DNA of 64,000 nucleotides from Vibrio campbellii CAIM 519 = NBRC 15631 = ATCC 25920 (GTDB lineage: Bacteria > Pseudomonadota > Gammaproteobacteria > Enterobacterales > Vibrionaceae): positions 620,001 through 684,000 of the forward strand of contig NZ_CP015864.1 of the NCBI RefSeq assembly GCF_002163755.1, written 5' to 3'. A program made the translations under genes and the position numbers. Shown here piece after piece: positions 43,136-52,195 of the stretch (the stretch's first letter is position 1; each line of letters opens with the position of its first letter). The notes under the pieces are model-generated. The model did no database searches. It was given only the letters and a program-made list of their open reading frames with translations, and had not been told where the DNA came from.

Positions 43136-44056
43136 TTGAGCGGACAAACCACCACTCGCGTTGCACCAACCAAAACCAATTCAGGCTTTTTCTTAAGTCG
43201 TTTTAACCTACTTGATTGGGTGCTGCTGGCCATCTGTGCATTGGCTGGTGTTTGGCTTTATCATCGCTCTACCGTTGGCGTAAATTACATCTGGCATTGG
43301 AAAGAAGCCATTGACCTGTTGTTCACACCAAGAGCAGACGGCGGCTTACCGTATTTCTTTCAAGGCTTAATTTCAACGCTGCGCCTTAGCGTCTGGGGCA
43401 TCGTATTCGCCTTAGTACTAGGTACCTTGCTAGGACTAGCTCGCTTTTCTGATTCGGTATGGCTGCGCACACCTGCCAATGCGTTTATTCAATTGGTACG
43501 AAACATTCCACCTTTGGTGTTCGTCTTCATCTTCTACTTCTTCATCTCTAACCAGTTAATCCCACTACTTGGGCTAGAAGACATTTTACGCAACTACCGC
43601 GGCGAACCTAACGCAGTTCAAAGCTTCTTCTTTGGTCCTGCTAACCTTTGGGAAAACTTAGCCTCTGGTGTCCTTTGTGTTGGTCTACTTTCCTCGGCTT
43701 ACATCGCAGAAGTCGTTCGTGCTGGGTTGCAAAGCGTCGATAAAGGCCAATGGGAAGCCGCAGATTCGCTCGGATTATCATCTTGGGTTAAATACCGCTT
43801 TGTCATTGCGCCGCAAGTATTGAAAGCCATTACACCAGCACTGGCAGGTCAGACCATCTCTCTGGTTAAAGACACCTCCATCGTATCTCTTATCTCGATT
43901 CAAGAAATGACCTTTGTCGGAACAGAGATGGCAAACTCATCTGGCTACATTTTCGAAATTTGGTTGATTGTCGGCTTCGTTTACTTCCTGATTTGTTTCG
44001 GTCTATCAATGTTTTTCAGATACATCGAGAAAAAATCGGAATCTAATTCAAATTAA
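43136..44056 (+). CDS. Polar amino-acid ABC transporter, permease 2
   Basis: This 306-residue permease is longer than permease 1 due to an extended N-terminal part and an insertion of about 30 residues between two helices (GLEDILRNYRGEPNAVQSFF). It has the family core PYFFQGLISTLRLSVWG, QLVRNIPPLVFVFIFYFF and the EAA loop EAADSLGLSSWVKYRFVIAPQVLK. The start is TTG at 43136, eight bases after a GGAG site. Together with the three upstream genes it completes an ATPase-permease-binding protein-permease operon. Confidence 0.88.
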   Translation: MSGQTTTRVAPTKTNSGFFLSRFNLLDWVLLAICALAGVWLYHRSTVGVNYIWHWKEAIDLLFTPRADGGLPYFFQGLISTLRLSVWGIVFALVLGTLLGLARFSDSVWLRTPANAFIQLVRNIPPLVFVFIFYFFISNQLIPLLGLEDILRNYRGEPNAVQSFFFGPANLWENLASGVLCVGLLSSAYIAEVVRAGLQSVDKGQWEAADSLGLSSWVKYRFVIAPQVLKAITPALAGQTISLVKDTSIVSLISIQEMTFVGTEMANSSGYIFEIWLIVGFVYFLICFGLSMFFRYIEKKSESNSN

Positions 44057-44148
44057 CTCAATAGGCTTAAAAATAAGCCAGCGTAGCGCTTCAAATCGGA
44101 ATTCCATCCTGTTACAGTCCTTCGCATGCTATTATTTTGGCGTTTTTC

Positions 44149-44967
44149 ATGGAGTTAAAGAAGCAGTCCGATTACGAGCAGTACATAAGGCAGGACAGCC
44201 TTGGTGAATACTACGTCGTACTCAATCAATACACTTTTCACAGTGTTTATCAGCCTATCTTTGATAAACACCAGAAAATGATCGGTATGGAAGCCCTACT
44301 GCGCATTCGTGGTGTAGATGGTGCCTACATTCGTCCCGATTTGTTCTTTACTGATAGCAGCATTGATACCCACTTTCGAATTTGCATCGAGTTCCTATCC
44401 CGAGCAATTCACATCCGAAACTTCGCTCGTCACTTTGCGGGCTCGCCGGTCAAACTGTTTCTCAACGTAATGCCCCAAACGTTATTAACGCTTACCAATG
44501 ACATGGGCTTTAAAGATAACGGATTACTCTACAAGCGATTATCTGAATTGGGTATGGCACCTTCTGATGTCGTCTTTGAAGTGGTAGAAGAAGCCTGTGG
44601 CGATACAGAGCTTTTGAGCCAAGCCGTAAAACTTATGCGCGCCAATGGCTTCTTGTTTGCGATTGATGACTTTGGCTCTCACCATTCTGATATGCCACGA
44701 GCGAAGCAGCTTTGCCCTGATATCATCAAGATCGACCGCTCTTACCTACTCGACTATTGCTCTGGTGATACACTCGCGATAGCCAATGCAGTCGAACTCG
44801 CCGATCAGATGAACGCTAAAGTCGTGATTGAAGGCGTAGAGGAAAACGGCCAGCTATCCGCAATGCAAGCACTGGACTTGGATTACTACCAAGGTTTTTA
44901 TCTGGCGAAACCAAACTCGATTCACCATTGGACTGAGCAAAAAGCCCCAGCTAAGGTATTGCATTAA
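44149..44967 (+). CDS. EAL-domain protein (probable c-di-GMP phosphodiesterase)
   Basis: This 272-residue cytoplasmic protein is a stand-alone EAL domain with all catalytic motifs: MEALLRI, LFLNVMP, FEVVEEA, AIDDFGS, IKIDRS, VIEGVE and YQGFYLAKP. Its N-terminus (YTFHSVYQPIFDKHQKMIGMEAL, QLTLRSVFQPIYQKDLSIIGLEAL in the other copy) shows it is a paralogue of 20986-21774. No sensor domain is present. An ATG at 44149 is preferred over a TTG at 44137, although neither has a strong ribosome binding site. Confidence 0.83.
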   Translation: MELKKQSDYEQYIRQDSLGEYYVVLNQYTFHSVYQPIFDKHQKMIGMEALLRIRGVDGAYIRPDLFFTDSSIDTHFRICIEFLSRAIHIRNFARHFAGSPVKLFLNVMPQTLLTLTNDMGFKDNGLLYKRLSELGMAPSDVVFEVVEEACGDTELLSQAVKLMRANGFLFAIDDFGSHHSDMPRAKQLCPDIIKIDRSYLLDYCSGDTLAIANAVELADQMNAKVVIEGVEENGQLSAMQALDLDYYQGFYLAKPNSIHHWTEQKAPAKVLH

Positions 44968-45006
44968 AAGCGATAACACAGAGACGAATGAAATCGTTTT
45001 AGATAC

Positions 45007-45047
45007 AAAAGCGCCGCCTAGGTTACTCACCAAGGCGGCGCTTTTCT
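45007..45047. terminator. Bidirectional terminator
   Basis: The stem AAAAGCGCCGCCT / AGGCGGCGCTTTT (about 45007-45019 with 45034-45046), between convergent genes, has A and T runs on both sides. Confidence 0.9.
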
Positions 45048-45080
45048 ATTTATGTCGATTCTGATATCGAAATGAGACGT

Positions 45081-45620
45081 TTAGAAGAAGTCGATAGAGT
45101 TGCGGCCACTCTTAGGATCGCGAGCCGCTTGAGGCTTGTCGTCTTTCTTGCCTTTCTTAGCAGATTGAGACAACGCTTCTTTCTGTGCTTTACGCTCTTT
45201 GTGTGCAGCTTTACGACCAGTCGACTTAGGGCCCTTAACGTTCGCTTTCTCGTTCTTTTTCGAGCGAGACTTTTCTTTACGAGCCGTTTGCGCTTCTTTC
45301 TTCGCCTTCTTCTCTGCTTTTTGCTCTGCAGTTTCTGGCTCAGTCACTGGCGCATCACACACAACAACATAGTATTCTTGGTTGAACTCAAAGAAATCAC
45401 CGTCGTACATTTTGCGACGTTTACGCGTTTCTAGCTCACCATTTACCGCTACATAACCTTCTTCGATGATGTGTTTTGCTTCACCACCGCCACTCACCAA
45501 GTTTGCGATTTTGAAAAGCTTATACAGCTCAATTGGGTGCGCGTCAACGTCGATACCGATCGCTTCGATCTCAATCTCTTCGCCTTCTAAATACTCTTCG
45601 TGTTCGTAATCTTGGGTCAT
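45081..45620 (-). CDS. S4-domain RNA-binding protein with basic tail
   Basis: This 179-residue protein has an S4 RNA-binding domain (about residues 25-95: HPIELYKLFKIANLVSGGGEAKHIIEEGYVAVNGELETRKRRKMYDGDFFEF), like E. coli YbcJ. It is followed by a low-complexity tail of about 75 residues rich in lysine, alanine and glutamate (for example AEKKAKKEAQTARKEKSRSKK). The N-terminus is very acidic (EHEEYLEGEEIEIEAIGI). It likely binds structured RNA or ribosomes. The tail is predicted to be disordered or coiled and its role is unknown. Confidence 0.85.
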   Translation of the reverse strand: MTQDYEHEEYLEGEEIEIEAIGIDVDAHPIELYKLFKIANLVSGGGEAKHIIEEGYVAVNGELETRKRRKMYDGDFFEFNQEYYVVVCDAPVTEPETAEQKAEKKAKKEAQTARKEKSRSKKNEKANVKGPKSTGRKAAHKERKAQKEALSQSAKKGKKDDKPQAARDPKSGRNSIDFF

Positions 45621-45746
45621 GTTCGTTACTCATTATTCTTGATGAACGGAGTTTAAACGGAATGCGTACAAATAGAAACGTGATCTTCACTCAACTTGTC
45701 CAATTGGGTATATACTCACCCAATAACTCCTTGAACGAGCGATATT

Positions 45747-46700
45747 TTGTCTAATAAGAACCACATTACCTTTGCCACCGCCAACCTATTGAACTTTGTC
45801 GCCCCTCCTGGCGCGTATTATGATTTCGAGAACATTTACTCCCTCGACGATTGGCAGGACAAGCTCACTTGGACCAAATCGCAGTTCGACCAACTCAATC
45901 CCGACATCATCGGCTTGCAAGAAGTGTTTAGCATTGAAGAAACCCAAACCTTCTTTGCAGAGATCGGTTACCAATACTTTGCCTGTGTCGATACACCGCA
46001 TATCGAGGGTGACTATATATACTCTCGTCCTGTTGTTGCCGTAGCCTCTCGTTTTCCCATAGAGAGCTTTGAAGCGGTCACGTTCGATAGAGATACGCTC
46101 AATGCCTTTGGCGATATCGACGCGCCGCCGTTCAGCCGCAAACCCGTTCGGGCAACCATTATTCATCCAATTATTGGGCATATCTGCGTGTACGTCACGC
46201 ACTTGAAGTCACAACGCCCTGCAGACTCAGAGACACCAGAACAGGCCAGCAGACCCATTGCCCGCTGGCTATCAACACAACAACGGGGTTGGGAAGCTGC
46301 AATGCTGCGCGATGCAATGCAAAAGCACTATGCGAATAACCCGATGCCGACATTGTTGATGGGTGACATGAACCAAGCCATCACTAAAACAAGCGTTAAT
46401 AACGTTTTGGTTGAACAAATCGGTGACAGTGTCACTGACTTGCAGCTTTGTGATGGCTGGGAATTGCAAGTGGCACCATCGTTAGAATCAAGACCAGCAA
46501 CACACTACCACTTCGCGAAAGGAAACGTGTTGGATTACATACTACTGTCACAGGAGTTTGATGCGCACGCCGATGTATCCATAGCAGAAGTGACGAATTA
46601 TCAAGTGCTGGATACACACCTAATTAACCCGTCTTTTGAGAGAGATAAAAACGCCAGCGACCACGCCTTTGTGGCGCTGACAGTAGAAATTAAGCTTTAG
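45747..46700 (+). CDS. Endonuclease/exonuclease/phosphatase family protein
   Basis: This 317-residue protein has the EEP metal-dependent phosphodiesterase fold (DNase I/ExoIII-like): ATANLLNFV (strand 1), IIGLQEVF (metal glutamate), VTHLKSQRP (catalytic histidine region), LLMGDMNQA (D and N), LDYILLSQ and the C-terminal SDHAFVALT. It may cleave nucleic acids, phospholipids or other phosphodiesters. It has no signal peptide. The start is TTG 45747 with no ATG nearby. Its 3' end overlaps cra by 11 bases on the opposite strand, so no terminator separates them. Confidence 0.83.
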   Translation: MSNKNHITFATANLLNFVAPPGAYYDFENIYSLDDWQDKLTWTKSQFDQLNPDIIGLQEVFSIEETQTFFAEIGYQYFACVDTPHIEGDYIYSRPVVAVASRFPIESFEAVTFDRDTLNAFGDIDAPPFSRKPVRATIIHPIIGHICVYVTHLKSQRPADSETPEQASRPIARWLSTQQRGWEAAMLRDAMQKHYANNPMPTLLMGDMNQAITKTSVNNVLVEQIGDSVTDLQLCDGWELQVAPSLESRPATHYHFAKGNVLDYILLSQEFDAHADVSIAEVTNYQVLDTHLINPSFERDKNASDHAFVALTVEIKL

Positions 46701-47685
46701 CGTCGTTGTGACGTTTCACGATCTTACGCGGAATCAACTCCACCCCAGCCTTATAGCGTTTTGCTGAAGCATTGAGAGCCAACTCCATAGCGCTGTCGGC
46801 AATCAGCTCAAATTGCTGCGGTAGCGAGTTGATTTTGATTGGCAGAAAATCGAGCAAGCGGTTATCACCAAAGGTAGCCAAACGCACTTTGCCCATCAGT
46901 TCAGGCTTTTCTAACATTACGTCCAACACGCCTTCTAATAAGGTGTATGACATGGTCACTACCGCATCAGGTAGCTGGCCTTTTGCAATCCAACCTTCCA
47001 GAACCTTCTTCCCTTCTTCACGGGAGAAGTGCTGGCCATAACCTACCAAAGCTTCGTTACCTTCTTGATGACAAGCAGAGCGGAAACCCAGTTCACGCTC
47101 TTTAGAAACTTGAAGTTCTTCTAATGCGCCAATCAGACCGATGGACTCAATCTCCGAAGACAGTACCGATTCTGTCAGCTCAAATGCCGCATCGAAATCT
47201 TCACTGATCACACAACAAAAGTGTTCATCATCCATAGGACGGTCGAGTGCGATAACCGGTGTGCCCGAGTTTTGCAGCTTTAAGTAGTACTCACTGGCGG
47301 CAGGCATACTACTGGCAACAAACAACGCATCAATGCGACGGCTAACCAGCGCCTCAGCCACCTTCTCTTCAGTTTGCGGATTGTCGTCTGAGCAACCAAT
47401 CAAAATTTGATAGCCTGCTTTACGAGAGTTCTGTTCAATCAGTTTTGCTAAACGTGCGTAACTGGTGTTTTCTAAGTCTGGAATGATCAAACCAAACGAG
47501 CGAGAGTTACCCGCTCTCAAAGAAGAAGCGGCGTGATCCGGTTTGTAATTGTAATGCTCAACCACCGCCATGACTTTCTTTTGAGTCTTTTCGCTGATGC
47601 GGTATTTCTGCGCTTTACCGTTAATCACATAGCTTGCCGTGGTCTTGGAAACCCCAGCTAATTTTGCTATTTCATCCAGTGTCAT
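46690..47685 (-). CDS. cra: Catabolite repressor/activator Cra (FruR)
   Basis: This 331-residue LacI-family regulator has an N-terminal HTH (MTLDEIAKLAGVSKTTASYVINGKAQKYRIS) and a periplasmic-binding-like effector domain that responds to fructose 1-phosphate in Cra proteins. It controls fructose and central carbon genes. It lies divergent from fruBKA with three operator-like palindromes in between, one pair of which is close to its own promoter, suggesting autoregulation. The gene is not part of a longer operon. Confidence 0.92.
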   Translation of the reverse strand: MTLDEIAKLAGVSKTTASYVINGKAQKYRISEKTQKKVMAVVEHYNYKPDHAASSLRAGNSRSFGLIIPDLENTSYARLAKLIEQNSRKAGYQILIGCSDDNPQTEEKVAEALVSRRIDALFVASSMPAASEYYLKLQNSGTPVIALDRPMDDEHFCCVISEDFDAAFELTESVLSSEIESIGLIGALEELQVSKERELGFRSACHQEGNEALVGYGQHFSREEGKKVLEGWIAKGQLPDAVVTMSYTLLEGVLDVMLEKPELMGKVRLATFGDNRLLDFLPIKINSLPQQFELIADSAMELALNASAKRYKAGVELIPRKIVKRHNDAKA

Positions 47686-47757
47686 ATTCTAAGCCCTGTT
47701 CTGTGCGCGGGATCATATTAATACATCAACGATCCTTCGATAAGTTGAATTATATGC

Positions 47758-47769
47758 TGAACCGATTCA
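47758..47769. promoter_or_regulatory. Cra operator 1
   Basis: TGAACCGATTCA matches the Cra/FruR consensus TGAAWCGWTTCA in 11 of 12 positions. It lies 73 bases from the cra start codon. Confidence 0.8.
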
Positions 47770-47779
47770 GTATAAAAGC

Positions 47780-47791
47780 TGAAAGGATTCA
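47780..47791. promoter_or_regulatory. Cra operator 2
   Basis: TGAAAGGATTCA matches the Cra half-sites at both ends with a diverged centre. It is spaced 22 bases from operator 1, two helical turns, on the same DNA face. Confidence 0.65.
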
Positions 47792-47937
47792 GCAAAACTT
47801 AAAAATTGGCGAGAGTCACCAAAATCAAGCAACACATACACGGTTTGCTAGGCTATTAAAATAATAGAGCCGTGAACGGTTAGCCCCTGATTTTAAAAAC
47901 GGTTTTGCTGAATGCTTTTAAAAATTTGACTAATTGC

Positions 47938-47949
47938 TGAATCGATTCA
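47938..47949. promoter_or_regulatory. Cra operator 3
   Basis: TGAATCGATTCA is a perfect palindrome and a full match to the Cra consensus. It lies 131 bases upstream of fruB; a TGAATGCTTTTA half-site lies at 47908-47919. Together with operators 1 and 2 this predicts Cra binding at both divergent promoters and possible DNA looping. Confidence 0.85.
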
Positions 47950-48079
47950 GTTGCCTGTTAAGCAATACTGCTTAGTGAATAAATTGAGTTCAGCAACAAC
48001 AGAACCACGCGTTACGCAGCCCAAACGCTGCGTAACCAAGATGAATTAGAAATAAAGACCTTAAGGCTGGAGAAGCACC

Positions 48080-49213
48080 ATGCTTAAGCTAAGTAAGAAC
48101 GACATTACCCTATCTCAATCCGCTACAGATAAATTTGAAGCGATCAAAAACATCGCTCAAAGCCTTACAGACAAAGGTCTGGTAGAACAAGGTTATGTAG
48201 AAGGCATGCTAAACCGTGAAAACCAGAACTCTACGTTTCTAGGTAACGGCATCGCAATTCCTCACGGTACGACTGACACGCGCTCAATGGTGAAAACCAC
48301 TGGCGTTGCTGTACACCACCTCCCAGAAGGCGTTGAATGGGGCGACGGCAACAAAGTATTCGTTGCTATCGGTATCGCCGCGAAATCGGACGAGCACTTA
48401 GGCATTCTTAAGCAGCTAACAAAAGTATTGGGTGCCGACGGCGTTGAAGAGCGTCTACGCAAGGCGAAAAATGAAGACGACATCATCGCCCTGCTTCATG
48501 GCGACGTTCAGCTAGAAGCCGATTTCGATGCATCTCTCATTCAACTGCAATTCCCAGCGAGCGACATGATTCAGATGAGCGCGGTTGCTGGCGGCCTACT
48601 TAAAAACACAGGTTGTGCAGGTACAGAGTTCGTTGCAGACCTAGTAACAAAAACGCCTACACATCTAGGCCAAGGTCTATGGCTAGTTGGTAGTGATAAG
48701 CAAGTAACCCGTACTGGTGTTGCTTTTGTATCGACAGCAAATGATTGTGAGTTCGAAGGCGAGAAAGTACGAGCTCTAGTCGCTTTTGCTGCTTGCAACA
48801 ATGCACACCAATCTATCCTAAGCACGATTTCAAAGCTTGTATTCAATAACAAACACAGCAAACTGCTTGATGATTCTGCTGAACAAATTCTTGCGCTATT
48901 TAAAGGCGAAGAAATGGCAACAGAAGCGGCCGAAGATGGCAACACAGCAATCTTCAAGATCAAAAACGCACACGGCCTACACGCTCGACCAGGCGCGATG
49001 CTAGTTGCAGAAGCGAAGAAGTTCGAATCGAACATCCGCGTAGCTAACCTTGACGGTTCGGGTAAAACAGTAAACGCGAAGAGCCTAATGAAAGTTATCG
49101 CGCTAGGCGTGAAACACGGCCACCAGCTTCAATTCTCTGCTGAAGGTCCAGATGCTGCACAAGCACTTGATTCAATCGGCAAAGCAATCGCATCTGGTCT
49201 AGGCGAAGGTTAA
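48080..49213 (+). CDS. fruB: PTS fructose-specific IIA-FPr protein (diphosphoryl transfer protein)
   Basis: This 377-residue cytoplasmic protein carries phosphate from PEP to FruA. It contains an N-terminal IIA-Fru domain (NGIAIPHGTT with the active histidine near residue 60), a central linking domain, and a C-terminal HPr-like domain (AHGLHARPGAMLVAEAKKF, phosphorylation histidine in LHARPG). This is the FruB/FPr order of E. coli. The ATG follows GGAGAAGCACC. It is the first gene of fruBKA, with fruK starting 11 bases later. Confidence 0.93.
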   Translation: MLKLSKNDITLSQSATDKFEAIKNIAQSLTDKGLVEQGYVEGMLNRENQNSTFLGNGIAIPHGTTDTRSMVKTTGVAVHHLPEGVEWGDGNKVFVAIGIAAKSDEHLGILKQLTKVLGADGVEERLRKAKNEDDIIALLHGDVQLEADFDASLIQLQFPASDMIQMSAVAGGLLKNTGCAGTEFVADLVTKTPTHLGQGLWLVGSDKQVTRTGVAFVSTANDCEFEGEKVRALVAFAACNNAHQSILSTISKLVFNNKHSKLLDDSAEQILALFKGEEMATEAAEDGNTAIFKIKNAHGLHARPGAMLVAEAKKFESNIRVANLDGSGKTVNAKSLMKVIALGVKHGHQLQFSAEGPDAAQALDSIGKAIASGLGEG

Positions 49214-49224
49214 GGGGCGAGAGA

Positions 49225-50199
49225 ATGACAGCATTGAAAACAAACAAAGTCGTTACCATCACGCTTAACCCTGCCCTTGACCTAACAGGTTCGCTGGACT
49301 CAATTAAAGTGGGTTCTGTCAGCCTAGTTGAAAAGAGCAACCTACATGCGGCTGGTAAAGGCGTAAACGTAGCGAAAGTACTTAGTGACCTAGGTGCAGA
49401 CGTAACAGTGACTGGCTTTCTTGGCAAAGACAACCCAGAGCTCTTCCACCAGCTATTTAGCGATATCGATGTTAAAAACGAATTCGTTGAAGTAGAAGGA
49501 GCAACTCGCATCAACGTGAAATTGGTTGAAGCAGGTGGCCAAGTGAGCGACATCAACTTCCCTGGCGTTCAAGTTACGGCAGAAGAAATCGCACGCTTTG
49601 AAGAAACCCTATTCCGCCTTGCAGAAACACACGATTACTTTGTATTGGCAGGCAGCCTACCGGGCGGTGTTACTGCAGAGCAATGCGCGGCATGGATTGA
49701 AAAGCTGCATCAGCAAGGTAAGAAAGTCTTGTTCGATAGCAGCAAAGCTGCGCTGCGTGCGGGCATCGATGCTCACCCATGGCTGATCAAACCAAACGAT
49801 GAAGAGCTAAGCGACTTTGTTGGCGAGCACCTAACCACACCAGAGCAATGCCAAGAAGCAGCGCAGACGCTAAGCGACAAAGGCATTGAGAACATCGTGG
49901 TTTCTATGGGTGCAGACGGCGTGATGTGGCTGAACCAAGGTGAATGGCTGCGTGCCCAACCACCACGAATGAATGTTGTAAGCACCGTCGGCGCAGGCGA
50001 TACGCTTGTGGCTGGCTTGTGCTGGGGTCACATGCAAGTGATGCCGGAGAATGATTTACTGCGCTTCGCTACGGCGCTTTCTGCCCTAGCAGTGAGCCAA
50101 GTTGGCGTTGGCCTAACCAGTCAGGAAGAACTGGAGAACATTAAGCTCCAAACCGAAGTTACCGAGCTTTACCCTAATACGAACTTAGACAAAAACTAA
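49225..50199 (+). CDS. fruK: 1-phosphofructokinase
   Basis: This 324-residue enzyme phosphorylates fructose 1-phosphate to fructose 1,6-bisphosphate. PfkB-family signatures are visible: TLNPALDLTGSLD near the start, HAAGKGVNVAKVLSDLGADV, INVKLVE and the anion-hole motif TVGAGDTLVAGL near residue 255. It lies between fruB and fruA in one operon and clears the Cra effector fructose 1-phosphate. Slight extension at the N-terminus relative to E. coli FruK (312) is noted. Confidence 0.93.
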   Translation: MTALKTNKVVTITLNPALDLTGSLDSIKVGSVSLVEKSNLHAAGKGVNVAKVLSDLGADVTVTGFLGKDNPELFHQLFSDIDVKNEFVEVEGATRINVKLVEAGGQVSDINFPGVQVTAEEIARFEETLFRLAETHDYFVLAGSLPGGVTAEQCAAWIEKLHQQGKKVLFDSSKAALRAGIDAHPWLIKPNDEELSDFVGEHLTTPEQCQEAAQTLSDKGIENIVVSMGADGVMWLNQGEWLRAQPPRMNVVSTVGAGDTLVAGLCWGHMQVMPENDLLRFATALSALAVSQVGVGLTSQEELENIKLQTEVTELYPNTNLDKN

Positions 50200-50218
50200 G
50201 GAACAGAAGGTTATCAGT

Positions 50219-51964
50219 ATGAATATTGCCATTATTACAGCTTGTCCAAGTGGTGTTGCGAACAGCATCATTGCGGCAGGCCTACTAGAACAAGCAGCAG
50301 CTAAGTTGGGTTGGAACGCTAAGATTGAATGCCAATCAAACGTGGTTGAACCAACACTGCTTACAGACGCTGACATTGAACAAGCAGAAGCGATCGTAAT
50401 TGCGGCTAACACTCCAGTTGATACTTCTCGTTTCGTAGGTAAAAAAGTCTACCAAGCAGATATCAGCACCGTTGCAAAAGACGCAATGGCTTTCCTACAG
50501 ACTGCGGTTGAAAACTCAGCAACACTAGAGCAAGCAACCACAGATACGGCACAAGTAGCAGCACCAGCAGAAAGCGCATCTGCAACGAAGAAGATCGTTG
50601 CGATCACAGCATGTCCAACTGGCGTAGCACACACCTTCATGGCAGCAGAGGCGCTAGAGGAAGAAGGTAAACGTCGTGGTCACCAAATCAAAGTGGAAAC
50701 GCGTGGCTCAGTAGGTGCGAAAAACCAACTGACTGATCAAGAAATCGCAGACGCAGATTTAGTGATCATCGCAGCGGATATTGAAGTACCTCTTGACCGC
50801 TTCAACGGCAAAAAAGTGTACCGCACTAAAACAGCTCCAGCGCTGAAGAAAACAGCGGAAGAAATGGACAAAGCATTTGAACAAGCAAGCGTATACCAAC
50901 ACTCTGGCTCTTCTAGCGCATCATCAGCGACAGAAGAGAAGAAAGGCGCATACAAGCACCTAATGACAGGTGTATCTCACATGCTTCCAGTTGTGGTTGC
51001 AGGTGGTTTGATCATCGCCCTATCCTTCGTATTTGGTATCGAAGCATTTAAAGAAGAAGGTACGCTGGCAGCAGCACTGATGAACATTGGTGGTGGCTCT
51101 GCATTCGCATTGATGATTCCAGTTCTTGCTGGTTACATCGCCTTTTCTATTGCCGACCGTCCAGGTCTGGCTCCGGGTCTTGTGGGCGGTATGCTAGCAA
51201 GCTCAACTGGCGCAGGTTTCCTTGGTGGCATAGCAGCAGGTTTTATAGCCGGTTACGCAGCGAAGTTTCTAGCAGACAAAGTAAAACTTCCACAATCAAT
51301 GGAAGCGCTTAAACCGATCCTTATCATTCCTTTCGTGGCAACACTGTTCACGGGTCTGGTGATGATTTACATCGTAGGCGGTCCGGTTTCAGGCATCATG
51401 GTCGGCCTAACTGACTTCCTAAACAACATGGGTTCTGACAGCGCAGTTCTACTGGGTATTATCCTTGGCGCAATGATGTGTTTCGACCTAGGTGGTCCAG
51501 TAAACAAAGCAGCTTACGCATTCGGTGTGGGTCTATTGGCTTCACAAACTTACGCACCAATGGCGGCAATCATGGCGGCAGGTATGGTTCCTGCGCTTGG
51601 TATGGGCCTTGCGACATTCCTTGCTAAAACCAAGTTTGAGCAAAGCGAGCGTGAAGCGGGTAAAGCATCATTCGTTCTTGGTCTGTGCTTTATCTCTGAA
51701 GGTGCAATCCCATTTGCAGCGAAAGATCCAATGCGTGTTATCCCATCATGTATGGCAGGTGGCGCACTAACAGGTGCACTTTCTATGCTGTTCGGTGCAA
51801 AACTGATGGCACCACACGGTGGTTTGTTCGTGCTGCTTATCCCTAACGCAATCTCGCCAGTACTGATGTACTTGGTAGCAATTGCAGCAGGTACAGCGGT
51901 AACGGGCTTCACTTACGCGTTCCTAAAGAACAAATCAGAAGCGAAACAACAAGCTGCAGCTTAA
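50219..51964 (+). CDS. fruA: PTS fructose-specific IIBC component
   Basis: This 581-residue membrane protein takes up fructose and phosphorylates it to fructose 1-phosphate. Two IIB-type domains are visible: an N-terminal one (ITACPSGVANSI, about residue 8-12) and a second one with the phosphorylation cysteine in ITACPTGVAHTFMAAEAL at about residue 130. A C-terminal IIC domain of eight or so helices begins with GVSHMLPVVVAGGLIIAL and has the conserved CFDLGGPVNKAAYAFG and GAIPFAAKDP. Vibrio use of this transporter matters for fructose and for PTS-linked regulation. A strong terminator follows. Confidence 0.93.
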   Translation: MNIAIITACPSGVANSIIAAGLLEQAAAKLGWNAKIECQSNVVEPTLLTDADIEQAEAIVIAANTPVDTSRFVGKKVYQADISTVAKDAMAFLQTAVENSATLEQATTDTAQVAAPAESASATKKIVAITACPTGVAHTFMAAEALEEEGKRRGHQIKVETRGSVGAKNQLTDQEIADADLVIIAADIEVPLDRFNGKKVYRTKTAPALKKTAEEMDKAFEQASVYQHSGSSSASSATEEKKGAYKHLMTGVSHMLPVVVAGGLIIALSFVFGIEAFKEEGTLAAALMNIGGGSAFALMIPVLAGYIAFSIADRPGLAPGLVGGMLASSTGAGFLGGIAAGFIAGYAAKFLADKVKLPQSMEALKPILIIPFVATLFTGLVMIYIVGGPVSGIMVGLTDFLNNMGSDSAVLLGIILGAMMCFDLGGPVNKAAYAFGVGLLASQTYAPMAAIMAAGMVPALGMGLATFLAKTKFEQSEREAGKASFVLGLCFISEGAIPFAAKDPMRVIPSCMAGGALTGALSMLFGAKLMAPHGGLFVLLIPNAISPVLMYLVAIAAGTAVTGFTYAFLKNKSEAKQQAAA

Positions 51965-52019
51965 TTGCAAACTGCGATTAAATAACAGTTAACAATGCCT
52001 CCCTCGATTTGGCATTCGA

Positions 52020-52056
52020 CACCTCCCTCTAGCCTCGGCTTTGGGAGGTGTTTTTT
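52020..52056 (+). terminator. Terminator after fruA
   Basis: The stem CACCTCCC / GGGAGGTG (52020-52027 with 52043-52050) precedes a T6 tract. Confidence 0.85.
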
Positions 52057-52127
52057 ATTATGCCCAAGCAACCTCGATTGCCATGGGATAACAAATACCA
52101 TATCGGGCACAAGGTCCCCCCAAAAAC

Positions 52128-52163
52128 AAAGGGCGAACGCTTGTAATAAGTGTTCGCCCTTTC
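52128..52163. terminator. Terminator of the lipoprotein gene
   Basis: A stem AAAGGGCGAACGCTT / AAGTGTTCGCCCTTT (one G-T pair) around a short loop lies 30 bases after the convergent lipoprotein stop. The A tract before it gives a U tract on the minus strand. Confidence 0.85.
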
Positions 52164-52195
52164 TTGTTTAAGTTGGCAGTGTTTAAACCGACAAT

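Noticed and set aside
45072..45434. Plus-strand open frame inside the S4-protein gene
   Set aside because: It is the complement of the lysine/alanine-rich tail, so its arginine/leucine/phenylalanine richness is a composition artefact.
48571..49035. Long minus-strand open frame inside fruB
   Set aside because: It is in a shadow frame of a clear PTS protein gene, has no ribosome binding site and its protein has no recognisable features.
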